From Eimeria necatrix (taxonomy: Eukaryota; Apicomplexa; Conoidasida; Eucoccidiorida; Eimeriidae): DNA of 64,000 nt. Below, one piece after another: positions 11,819 to 20,915 of this stretch. The notes below the pieces were generated by a model. It was not told the DNA's origin. It made no database searches and saw only the letters and a program-made list of their open reading frames with translations. The DNA lies in contig NW_013654529.1 in the NCBI RefSeq assembly GCF_000499385.1, forward strand, positions 185,473-249,472, read 5' to 3'. Each line of letters starts with the position of its first letter. The first letter of the stretch is position 1. Made by a program: the position numbers and the translations under genes.

Positions 11819-12580
11819 GGTTTCGGAATTAGCTGCTCGGAGCTGCAGCTGCTGCCTCAGCAGCGAGAGGAGCTGCAGCAGCTTCGGCTGCTTAGCAGCA
11901 GCAGCAGCAGCAAGACTTGCTGCTGTAAAGACACTTGAAGAAGGCAGCAGCGGCAGCTGCGTCTGCAGCAGCTGCCACGAGCGCAGCAGCACTTCCGCGT
12001 AGTCCTCGCCCACCTGCAAACCCTAAACCCTAAACCCTAAACCCTAAACCCTAAACCCTCGAGCACTCCGCAGCTACGGCTGCCTCTTTCCTTTGCATGC
12101 AGCTTCCTGCGCTCTGTGAAGACCCAGTGATTTAGATTAGGGTTTCGGGGTTAGGGTTTAGGGTTTAGGGTTTAGGGTTTAGGGTTTAGGGTTTAGGGTT
12201 TGGAGTAATGACCTGGGCGAGAATCGAACACAGTGTTATGGCCTCTCTAGGGTTTAGGGTTTCCGCGTGGCGTTTTGCTGCTGCTCGGATGTCCGCCCAG
12301 AACTCCTTGTTGTGCTGCAGCTGCGGGGCAGCAGCAGCTGTTGCTGCTGCTGCCACCAGCTCTCCGGGCCCGAGTGCTGCTGCTGCTGCTGCTGCTGCTG
12401 CTTCCTTTGCTGCTGCTGCTGCTGCTGCTGCTTCCTTTGCTACTGCTGCCCACAAGCCGCTGCTGACAAGCACTTCTAAACAAACTGGCATTTCTTCTCC
12501 CAGTGCATCATGAGCAGCAAATAGCGGCAGCAGCAGCAGCAGCACGCGGCACAAGTCAGCGCCCGCTGGGGCGCGCTGGC

Positions 12581-12646
<66 letters not shown>

Positions 12647-12910
12647 CCGCAGCAGCAGCAGCAACAGCAGCACGGAAAGCGGCGGCCCAGGGCTTCCTGA
12701 AGGCCTTGAGAATAGCTTTCTGTATGGGTTTGTAGCTGGCTGTTGCTGCTGCTGCCAGCGACAGCAAAAAGTCTGCTGCAGCAAAAAGGCCAAACTCTGC
12801 TGCTCTGGCCATTCCCAGCAGCACCAAAGACCGCAGCAAATTGTCAGTGCCCACATTTAGCTGCAGGCGAGCCACAGCAAGAGCTATGCTGCGCAGCTCC
12901 TCCACACTTA

Positions 12911-12946
<36 letters not shown>

Positions 12947-13092
12947 GTTTACTGTTGCTGCTGCTGCTGCTGGGGCTGCTGCTGCTGCTGCTGGCGTTTC
13001 TTTCAGAGCTGCTGCTGTGACCTTGAGTGGCTCTGCTGGGACCATCACAGCTGCTGCCGCGGATGTCGCCCTTGTTGCTGCTGCGGGCGTCC

Positions 13093-13141
<49 letters not shown>

Positions 13142-13884
13142 AGGCCAAAAGAAACACTTCTCTCCTCAAGTTTGCTTCCAAGACGGACAGCAAACTTGCA
13201 AAGCGAGGGTCTTCTCTCAGCTGCTCCCCGCGCAGCTGCCTGCAGCCCGCGAGGCCCTCCAGTGCCCTAATGGCGCTTGAGAGCGAGGGGCCCCCAGAGG
13301 GGCCCCAAAGGGGGCCCCCTGGGGGGCCCCCTGGGGGGCCCCCTGGGGGGCCCCCAAGGGGGCCCCCAGGGGGGCCCCCTGGGGGGCCCCCAAGGGAGCC
13401 CCCTTGGGAGCCCCCAGGGGGGCCCCCTGGGGGGCCCCCAAGGGAGCCCCCAGGGGGGCCCCCAAAAGGGCCCCAAGGAAGGCTCCCAGGGGGGCCCCCA
13501 GGGAGGCTCCCAGGGGGGCCCCCGGGGGAGCCCCCAGGGGGGCCCACGAGGGGGCCCCCAGGGGGGCCCCTCTGGGGGCCCCAAGGTGTTTCTTCTCGTT
13601 TGGTGGTGAAGTGCTGGGGGGCCTCGGGGGCCCCCAGGGGCCCCTCAAATGCCTCGAAATGGTCCAGTTCGTGGGCCTCTGTGGGGCCCCACAGTTTGGA
13701 AATGGAAGTGGGAACTTGTGGTTTGTTTTTGTTTTCAAAAAGAGAAAGAATTTGAGCTGCGGAGTCAACTGCAGCACTGGGGGGCCCCAGGGGCCCCTCG
13801 CAGTCCAGCTGAGGGTCCGGGGGCCCCCAGCGGGCTGGGGAAATCCCGAGTGCTGCTGCTGCTGCGCTGCTGCTGCGGAAGGCT

Positions 13885-13917
<33 letters not shown>

Positions 13918-14188
13918 CCCTGGGCCTTCCGCGCCTGCCGCGCATCTTCTTCTTTTTCTATTAAGGCCAGCATTGCATTATAATTGGCCTCTCTTTGCCG
14001 GTCTAAGTCGTCGGCCACGTCGTACATATCTGGGCAGTCAGGGGGGGCCCCACCAGCGGCAGCAGCAGCTGCGGGGGGCCCCCCTGGGGGCCCCCCGAGG
14101 GGCCCCCAGCGAGGCCCCCTGCGGGGCCCCCCGCGGGGCCCCCCGCGGGGCCCCCAGGGGGGCCCCAGGGGCAGCCCGGGGCCCCCAT
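11819..14188 (-). CDS. Ser/Ala/Gly-Pro-rich protein, possibly HPR/RAP-type mitochondrial RNA-related
   Basis: Two exons read on the minus strand: the first from about 14188 (5' boundary unresolved, no ATG in frame nearby) to 12213 with donor CAG/GTCATT, the second starting at 12013 after TTTGCAG and running to about 11819. Phase is 0 at the junction. Non-repetitive islands look coding: a segment with DMYDVADDLDRQREANY, one with RALEGLAGCRQLRGEQL, a helical stretch with EELRSIALAVARLQLN, and FWADIRAAAKRHAETLNPRE before the donor. Their spacing recalls the helical repeats that precede RAP domains in apicomplexan mitochondrial proteins. No RAP domain itself was found, so this is a weak inference. 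Long Ser and Gly-Pro tracts separate the islands. Downstream exons are unresolved. Confidence 0.5.
12017..12059. repeat. Telomere-type repeat (AAACCCT)6 in intron
   Basis: About six heptamers lie directly beside the acceptor of the minus-strand gene. On the sense strand they read TTTAGGG and run into TTTGCAG, so the array forms the last part of the intron. Confidence 0.9.
12130..12202. repeat. Telomere-type repeat (TTTAGGG)8-9 in intron
   Basis: Eight to nine mostly perfect heptamers with degenerate first copies. On the sense (minus) strand they read AAACCCT just after the donor at 12212. Together with the array at 12017-12059 they make an inverted pair within one intron of about 200 bases. 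Confidence 0.9.
13281..13600. repeat. GGGGCCCCC-type repeat tract
   Basis: Repeats of about nine bases built from GGGGGGCCCCC(C/T)(T/A). They are open in several frames and read as Gly-Pro on the minus strand inside the gene at 11819-14188. A second block of the same type lies at 14040-14190. The units are almost self-complementary. Confidence 0.85.
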
Positions 14189-14190
14189 AG

Positions 14191-15347
14191 CAGCGTGGAG
14201 TGAGGAAAGGTTTATTTGTTTTGTGTGAAAGCAAAAAGGAAAAGATCGAGAGAGTTGTGTGGGCGAAAACTAAAATTGAACACAAGACATAACGGCGCAT
14301 TCGACGGGGGTGCGAAACAGGGAGTGCAAGCTTCTGAACATTAATTTAAAACGCATAAAAACATCAAATTATTACTTTAATATTTAAATTTATTCAAAAA
14401 AGAATAATATTTGAATTATTTGCAAGAAATCGAGCAGCAGCGGCTGCCCAGAGGACAGACGGGGCCTTCCGGGGGCCCCAAAGCTCCACGGGGGCCCCAG
14501 ACTAAGGCCATTTGAATTGCTGCACAAAAAAGCCGAAAATGTTCTTATTTTTGATTTTTAATTAAAATAAAATAAAATTAGTGACTTTTTAGGAATACGA
14601 ATGCGTGTTTTTTGTCCCGGGAAGTGTTCGTACACCAGGAGCCCCTGGGGAGTTTCTGCAAAGCCGCAGACGAAATCCGCAACCGACAAAACGCCACAGA
14701 GACATTTATGTTCACTTTTTGCATTTTTTGAATTTCATTTTATTTCAAATATCTTTTCTGAACTTTTTGTTGAATTGTGGAAAAAATTTTTCGCATTTCT
14801 TCCCGCGCAGGCGACGGCTGGCCAGTGGACCAGTGGTCCGTCTGGTTCTCAACGGAATGTCTGCGAAATCCCAACATGAATGAAGCAATTAAGACTTAAT
14901 TTGTCTAATTAAACACACTTAACTTTATTTAATTTTCAAAATTACTTAATTGTTTACTTTTATAAGTTGTTTTCGTCTTTTGTTGCAGCTGAAATGACTG
15001 CAATTGCAGTCTGTTTCGTTTTCTCCTGCACGTGACCAGTGGACCACGTTGTGCAGCGCTATTACTGTGCTGGTCTCTTTGGCAGTTTCAGCCCTTCTGG
15101 CTGTCTCTAATTGGAAAAATAAATCAAAATGCCAAACCAAAAAAGCTGCTTTTGTTTGCCTCTTCATTTATTATTTGGAGACAGAATGAAAAGCAACCAG
15201 GGAAGCAGCGGGGGAAAAGACTGGGAGGTGTAGAGACAGCTCGGGGCCGCAAGTCTGTCACTTTTTGCTTTTCTCTTTGAGCCACTTTACTCGGAAATAA
15301 AACTTTGAGTCTTTTAATTTAAAAATAAATTAAAAAAGAATTTATTT
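14191..15347. other. Intergenic region, AT-rich
   Basis: AT-rich DNA with two copies of the GACCAnTGGTC-like palindrome (about 14828 and 15033). Small open frames at 14600-14880 and 14946-15280 have no coding character. No gene is supported. Confidence 0.5.
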
Positions 15348-15839
15348 TCAAGTCAAATGGCTCAAAGAAAGGCGCGAAAGATCATCAGTGATGAACTGAT
15401 GCAGAGTGAAGACGCCGCTGCTGTTGGGGAATGTTTGGTGCCTAAAACCGAAAATAAAAAGGACATTTTGATTAATTTAAATGATTTAATTTAATTTAAA
15501 TAATTTAATTTAATTAATTCAAATAATTTAATTTAATTAATTCAAATAATTTAATTTAATTCATTTAATTTGATTCATTTAATTCTTTTTTCTTCACCAC
15601 GCGCGACTGATACACCCCGCCAGCTGCTGCGCTTTCTCCTGCTGCAGCTCAGAGCTTTCTTCTGCAACAAAAACGTTTTCCCAGCTGCAGCAAAAAGCAA
15701 TCAAAACAAAAAAATTAATTAATTTTGAAAACTTAATTGCAAAAATGGACTTTTAAAAGTATTTAAAAGAGAATTAAAAGTATTTAAAAGAGAAAAGACG
15801 TAAAAACAGAAGCAGATCCTCACAAAGCAACCAGCGATA

Positions 15840-15871
<32 letters not shown>

Positions 15872-17362
15872 AGCAGCTTCCGTGTCTCCGACAGAATCCG
15901 GAGAGTGAGGTCACTTTTGGTTTTGCTTCTGAAGAATAAAATTTATAAAAAGAATTTATGAAAGTTAAATGCATTAAAGAATTAAAATCAAGTTGAAGTG
16001 CATGCAGCTTCAGAAGCTGAGCTTTCCCAATTATTCACTTTCTTGCCACCAGCCAGGCGCCATCTAGTTGACTTATTTCGCAAATTAAAACCCAATTTAA
16101 ACAATTTTAATTATTTATTTTTAAATTATTTAATTTTAAATCATTTTTAATTCCAAAGAGTTGAAAAAATTCAATTCTTAGTCTCACATGGCTGCGTAAA
16201 CGGCCCCTTCAAAGCAGTCACTGTCTGCAGCCTCTTGTTGTTTATTCTGAATGGAAGAAGCCGAAAATAAAGTTGAATTCTTTTTAAATATATTAATTTA
16301 AATTAAAATTAAATTTAACTTTTAAATTGTATTCAAATTCACAAGTTACCTGTCTTGCTTTCGCTTTGCGCTCCACCAAGGAGTTCAAGAGAACTTCTTC
16401 CTGCAGTGCAGCACTTGAGTATTTTTCCGAATTTTTTTCATTTTATTTTTTTAAAAAAAAGTGTTTTTAAATGTTTGCATTTTATTTATTTCTTTATTTC
16501 CAGTTTGTGAATTTCTGGTTGTTTTTTCATCTCTTCAACTTCTGGTTTTTGAACTTTTGAACTTTTTGAATTTTTGAATTTTCGAATTTTCGAATTTTTG
16601 AATTTTTGAGCTTTTGGGCTTTAAAATTTGAACTTTTGAATTTTCGAACTTTTGAACTTTTGAATTTTTGAATTTTTGAATTTTTGAATCTTTAAATTTT
16701 TGAATTTCGAATTTTTGAATTTTTGAATTTTGAATTTTCGAATTTTCGTTTGGCTGCGCTGACCTGCCAGACTGCCACTTGGGGAAAGAGTTTGGAAAGA
16801 GCACTTCTTTGATTTGCAAAGTCTTGAAAAGAAAGTTGAATTTCATTTGCAGCAAATTGCCACATAGACTTTGCAGAGTGGGAAAGGACAAAGGCCTGCA
16901 GCAGCAGGCGGGCCTGCTGCTGCAGGTCCGCAGCCAACTCGGCCTCGGGGTCTTTTTGCAAAACCTGAAAGTGCCTTTAATTTGAATTTAATTTGAAGTT
17001 AAATTAAAATTAAATTCAAATTAATTCGAAATAAATGCAAAGAGATGTTGAACGCCGCACTTTGCTCCACAGCGCCGTTTTCTTCATTTGCATTTCTTGC
17101 AAACACAGCAGCAACTGGCTGGAAAGCAGACACGAATCTCAACAACTTTCAGTTTTATAACTCCCAAAAGTTGAATTAAATATTTATTTTCAAAAAAGAA
17201 ACAAAAATATTAATTGTTTCTTCTGGTTTCATGAAACTCACGTGTCTTCACTGAGTTCTGCTGCAATGCAGATTTCGGGAACTTGAACTGCTGCGACCAG
17301 CAGGCGCTTGCCTGAAGGCGGAGAAGCGAAGTTGAATTCCTCAAAACAAAACAAAGTTTAAT

Positions 17363-17394
<32 letters not shown>

Positions 17395-17704
17395 ATATTT
17401 TAATTGAATTAAAATAAACAAAGTTGCATGCACTTCAGCTTCTTGAAGTACCTGCTGCAGCTCTCAGGCCTTTCAGCTGCGCCCACACTTGCGGCAGAAG
17501 AGGCGAAGCGCTGCAGCAAATTCTTCTGCTGCCTGAGTGGCATTTTTAAATGCAAATTTTAAAAACATTTTTCCAAAAGTTTGCATTTTTAAAACAATTA
17601 AATTAATTTGAAGTCCACTTCAAAGCGCTGGGACTCACAGCTGGACAGGCTGTAGCGCAGCACGCCCTTTGCCTTCTTGAAGAAGTTCTCGTACTTCAAT
17701 TTGC

Positions 17705-17759
<55 letters not shown>

Positions 17760-17867
17760 GCTGCCAATTTGATATTTCTGAACAGAGCCATTTCTCTTTG
17801 CCGGAGAGGCCAGAACAGCAAGACCCTCTGCTGCTGCTGCTGCTGTTCTCGCCCGTTTGTTGTGGGG

Positions 17868-17898
<31 letters not shown>

Positions 17899-18878
17899 AG
17901 TGGCTGTCTGCTGCTGTCCGAACTGAGACTGTGGGGAGCAGCAGCAGGCTGTGCAGCAGCAGAGCTGCCTGTGCTGCAGCAAAGGGGAATTCTGCTGCTG
18001 TTGATCAGCGCAAGGGGAAGCTGGGCGCCAGTGAGGTCTTCATAAAGTCTTTTGTTGAACTCTGAAGACTTTAATTGAAATAAAAAAATGCAAGTTGGGG
18101 AAACTCGAAGCAGCAACGCACTGCAGCAGCTGCTTCCAGCGCAGCAAGCCACTTCAAGTTCCACTCTGCTGCATGCGAAAGAGTTGCATGCACGTCTTCT
18201 GCATGCAAATTAAAAAACAAAACTATTTTGAATTCAATTGAAGTTCATTTACCTGCTTTTTCTGCAAAAGAAGCTGCCTCTTGGGGCCAGAAGCTGCATG
18301 CAGCAGCTGCTGCTTCCTGCATGCAAATGAGAAAAGGAAAAATGCAATTCAAGTTTTTCTTCGCGAGGGTCTCAGGCGCTGCCAAGCCAAAAGAAAGGAG
18401 CGTTTCGAGCAGGTTTGTTGCAGAACATCCTGCAGAGGAAAAGTGGAAAAGGAGAAACAAAAAGAAATCGAAAAAAAGAAAAAAAAAGAAAAAAAGAAAA
18501 AAAATCCTCACCGCCGACGAAAACTGGGAGCGAAGAGGAGCCAAAGATGTGCAAAAAGACACTCCTCAGACTCCTGCAGTTGCGGCGCCAAAGAAAGACA
18601 ATAAAGCCGTTCATAAATGCTGCAGCAAAGACCGACTTGTGGAGGCTCAGCAGCAGCCCGGGGGGCTGCAAACTGCTGCAGAGAGCTGCAAATGTGTGGC
18701 TTTCTGCGTCCACGTGAACTTCTTCAAAGGCTTTTGGCGAATTAAATTCGAAAAAACGCAAAAAGAAATCTCCAGAGTTCTCTTTCGGGAAGATCTGAAA
18801 GGCGAAGTCCTCCAGGGAGGGCTCTGGCGCCGGCGTGTCGGGGGAAAAGTAAACTGAAGTGCTGCCAACTTCGCTCAT
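15348..18878 (-). CDS. Unknown 611-aa protein, 13 exons
   Basis: A complete model was built by eye. Exons run, in order, 18878-18512, 18429-18253, 18198-18118, 18061-17639, 17532-17452, 17311-17242, 17118-17061, 16964-16764, 16400-16350, 16246-16188, 15928-15824, 15684-15616 and 15441-15348. All junctions are GT-AG, all phases match, and the last exon ends in TGA. The protein starts MSEVGSTSVYFSPDTP. Its first 200 residues are of normal complexity. Exon 4 carries Ala and Ser runs. Exon 8 (QKDPEAELAADLQQQARLLL) and exons 11-12 are coiled-coil-like. The C-terminus is TLHQFITDDLSRLSLSHLT. No family is recognised. The acceptor of exon 5 has an alternative and is the weakest junction. Introns are AT-rich, some with tandem repeats. 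Confidence 0.7.
15475..15590. repeat. AT-rich tandem repeat in intron 12
   Basis: Units of about 25 bases built on TTTAATTTAATTAATTCAAA are repeated in the last intron of the 13-exon minus-strand gene. Confidence 0.7.
16545..16750. repeat. (GAATTTTT)n tandem repeat in intron 8
   Basis: About 200 bases of an imperfect eight- to nine-base unit (GAATTTTT / GAACTTTT / GAATTTTC) lie between exons 8 and 9 of the 13-exon gene, directly after the exon 8 donor. Confidence 0.85.
17366..17400. repeat. (TAAA)n microsatellite
   Basis: Nine tandem TAAA units lie in intron 5 of the 13-exon minus-strand gene. Confidence 0.9.
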
Positions 18879-19975
18879 TTTGGCTTTCTAATGCTTCTAA
18901 ATAAAGCTTTTTGTGGTTTATTAAGCATTTCAAAGCCGCTAAGTCTTTTCCAATTCAGGTTTCCGCAGCTTCGTGAAATGCCTGCGCCGCGACAGAGGTG
19001 CGCATACACCTCAGCGCCAGTCGCACTGAACTGCTGCTGCTGCTGCAGTCCTCACTTCATCTAATTTATCGAATTTATTTAGTCTAATTTGGTCAATAAA
19101 AGAAGTTAATAAAGTTGGCAAGTTCTTGAAATTGCCAGAGAATGATGAAATGTCTTAATTTGGCTTGTCACACACCAGAAGTTGTGCAAACTAACACTCG
19201 AGGAAACCGAAACAAACAGCTGCATCTAAACTCATCAGCGGATTGTTATTTTCCCATTTTCTAAATTGTAGAATGGAAGTAGCTTCCAAGTAAAGTCGTT
19301 TCCTTCGTATTATTTAGAAAGAAATAACAGACATATGAAACATCGGCTTAAAGAAGCGTCATTGCTCGAGCCTCTGGGAGCTTTGCTTTGCAATGTTTCG
19401 GAGCCCAGCTCAACCCACTTCAGAGCAATTTTTTTCCTAAAACGCCTTTTAATTTGATTAACTTGACTCAAAATGACAAATTGTTCAAGTTAGACAGACT
19501 TCTGTGGCAAACAGTGAACGAAATTAAAGAAGGCTGGACAAGACAGTGCGAGCTTCTTTTCACAGCGGAAGCCCATTGAGTCTGGTTTTCGCAGTTTGGG
19601 CTTTAAAAGGCTGCAAATAAGTTACATTTATTCCTTAATTTACATTTAATAAATGCTAATTAGTTATTAAGTCTCGAAAACGCTACTTTTTCTGCACGGC
19701 GTTCGTTACGGGGCTGGCAACGAGGACCAGTGGTCCAGTCCGGTGGCTGCGCTTGTGCGTTCGCAGGCTGAGTGCCTCCAAGTTGAATTTTGGTCATTTT
19801 TTGGAGTTTTTATTGCAAAATAAGTCCCAATTAAACTCTTTTTTTGCAAAAAAGCCCCTGCAGACCCCTCGAACTGGACCTCCCGCACATCTCGAGGCTG
19901 TGGACCACCCTGAGTCACGAAAAGTTCTTTTTCCCGCCCCACCTTTGCACTATTTTCCAAGCTAAAGAGCCCAAA
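18879..19975. other. Intergenic region between divergent genes
   Basis: Sits between the starts of the minus-strand 13-exon gene and the plus-strand gene at 19976, so it probably holds both promoters. A 63-codon plus frame at 19388-19579 has an ATG but no recognisable features. One GACCAnTGGTC palindrome lies at 19724. No TATA-like or other element can be assigned with confidence. Confidence 0.4.
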
Positions 19976-20915
19976 ATGAAGGGCCTGGGCACGCCGGGGG
20001 CGGGGGCTGCTGGGGGAAGCGCTGGGGGCGCTGGCCAGCCCCTTGAGAGCCCAGAAAAAGGCAAAGGGGAGTTGGCTGTGGAGCACACGGACTTCCGCAG
20101 GGCCAGGAGCCTCTGGCAAGAGAAGCTGGATGGCCTTCTGGCCAAGAAGGAGCAGGAGAAGATCCTCGTGAGCCCTCGGGGCTTTTCAGTTTAGTCCATT
20201 TAGTCCATTTAGTCCACTTATTTAGTCCATTTAGTCCACTTATTTAGTCCATTTAGTCCACTTATTTAGTCCATTTAGTCCACTTATTTAGTCCATTTAG
20301 TCCATTTAATCCATTTAGTCCACTCTTCCCTTTGACTCTTCTTCCTTTTATTTGCCTCTTCGCGCGAATGTCGTGTTGCACTTCAGTCTTTCTTTTCTGC
20401 ACTTGGCCTTCTTTGCATGCTCCCTTTCGACTGAAGATGCTGAGTACTCATGCATGCATGCATGCATGCATGCATGCATGCATGCATGCATGCATGCATG
20501 CATGCATGCATGCACTGTGTTGCATTATGCATGCAGCTGCCCTTTTTGTCCGGAAAGTATTGTTTCTTGCACAGCCTTGCGGGTGTCCAGAGCTCTGGGC
20601 CATGGGCTTGTTGACAAGTTGCTGCTGCATTTGTTTGCTGCAGCTGCAGCAGCAGAACTTGTCGGTTTGTGTCTGCAGATTGAGCTGCAGCAGCTGCAGC
20701 AGCTGCAGCGGGAGAACGAAAGACAGACGCTGCAGCTGCTGCGCAGCGAGGGGTATTGCGTGGGGCCCCGGGGGAAGGCCGAGGCTTATGATCTGCTGCT
20801 GGCGAAGCAAATAGAGCAGCAGCAGCAGACACAACTTGAACAAGAAAGAAGCGACGCAGCTTATGCTGCAGCAGTGGCTCTCTGCTCCGACACGGAGAGA
20901 GAAGGCAGCAAATAG
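19976..20915 (+). CDS. Small coiled-coil protein, two exons (142 aa)
   Basis: Exon 1 is 19976-20167 (ATG to GATCCTC/GTGAGC) and exon 2 is 20679-20915 (after GTCTGCAG, ending in TAG). Both junctions are phase 0. The protein starts MKGLGTPGAGAAGGSAGG, followed by a charged stretch (EHTDFRRARSLWQEKLDG). Exon 2 continues a coiled coil (QQLQRENERQTLQLLR), then has a GYCVGPRGKAEAYDLLLA segment. The charged parts and clean splice sites argue it is real. The family is not recognised. A further 5' exon is possible because the frame is open upstream of the ATG. Confidence 0.65.
20187..20318. repeat. (TTTAGTCCA)-type tandem repeat in intron
   Basis: A roughly 22-base unit, TTTAGTCCATTTAGTCCACT followed by TA, is repeated about five times in the intron of the two-exon coiled-coil gene. 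Confidence 0.85.
20450..20515. repeat. (CATG)n microsatellite
   Basis: About 16 CATG units, that is overlapping TGCATGCA palindromes, lie in the same intron. TGCATGC is a known AP2-factor target motif in apicomplexans, but a pure run in an intron is more simply a microsatellite. Confidence 0.9.

Noticed and set aside
13027..13755. Plus-strand Gly-Pro-rich frame of 242 codons, and similar frames nearby
   Set aside because: The GGGGCCCC tract is open in nearly every frame on both strands. Only the minus frame continues into normal coding sequence at both ends.
19388..19579. 63-codon plus frame with ATG
   Set aside because: No domain, no splice sites and no neighbour relation. Length is within chance for this base composition.
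20450..20515. A cluster of AP2 sites (TGCATGCA) as a regulatory element
   Set aside because: It is a pure CATG microsatellite within an intron. Nothing shows function beyond slippage.
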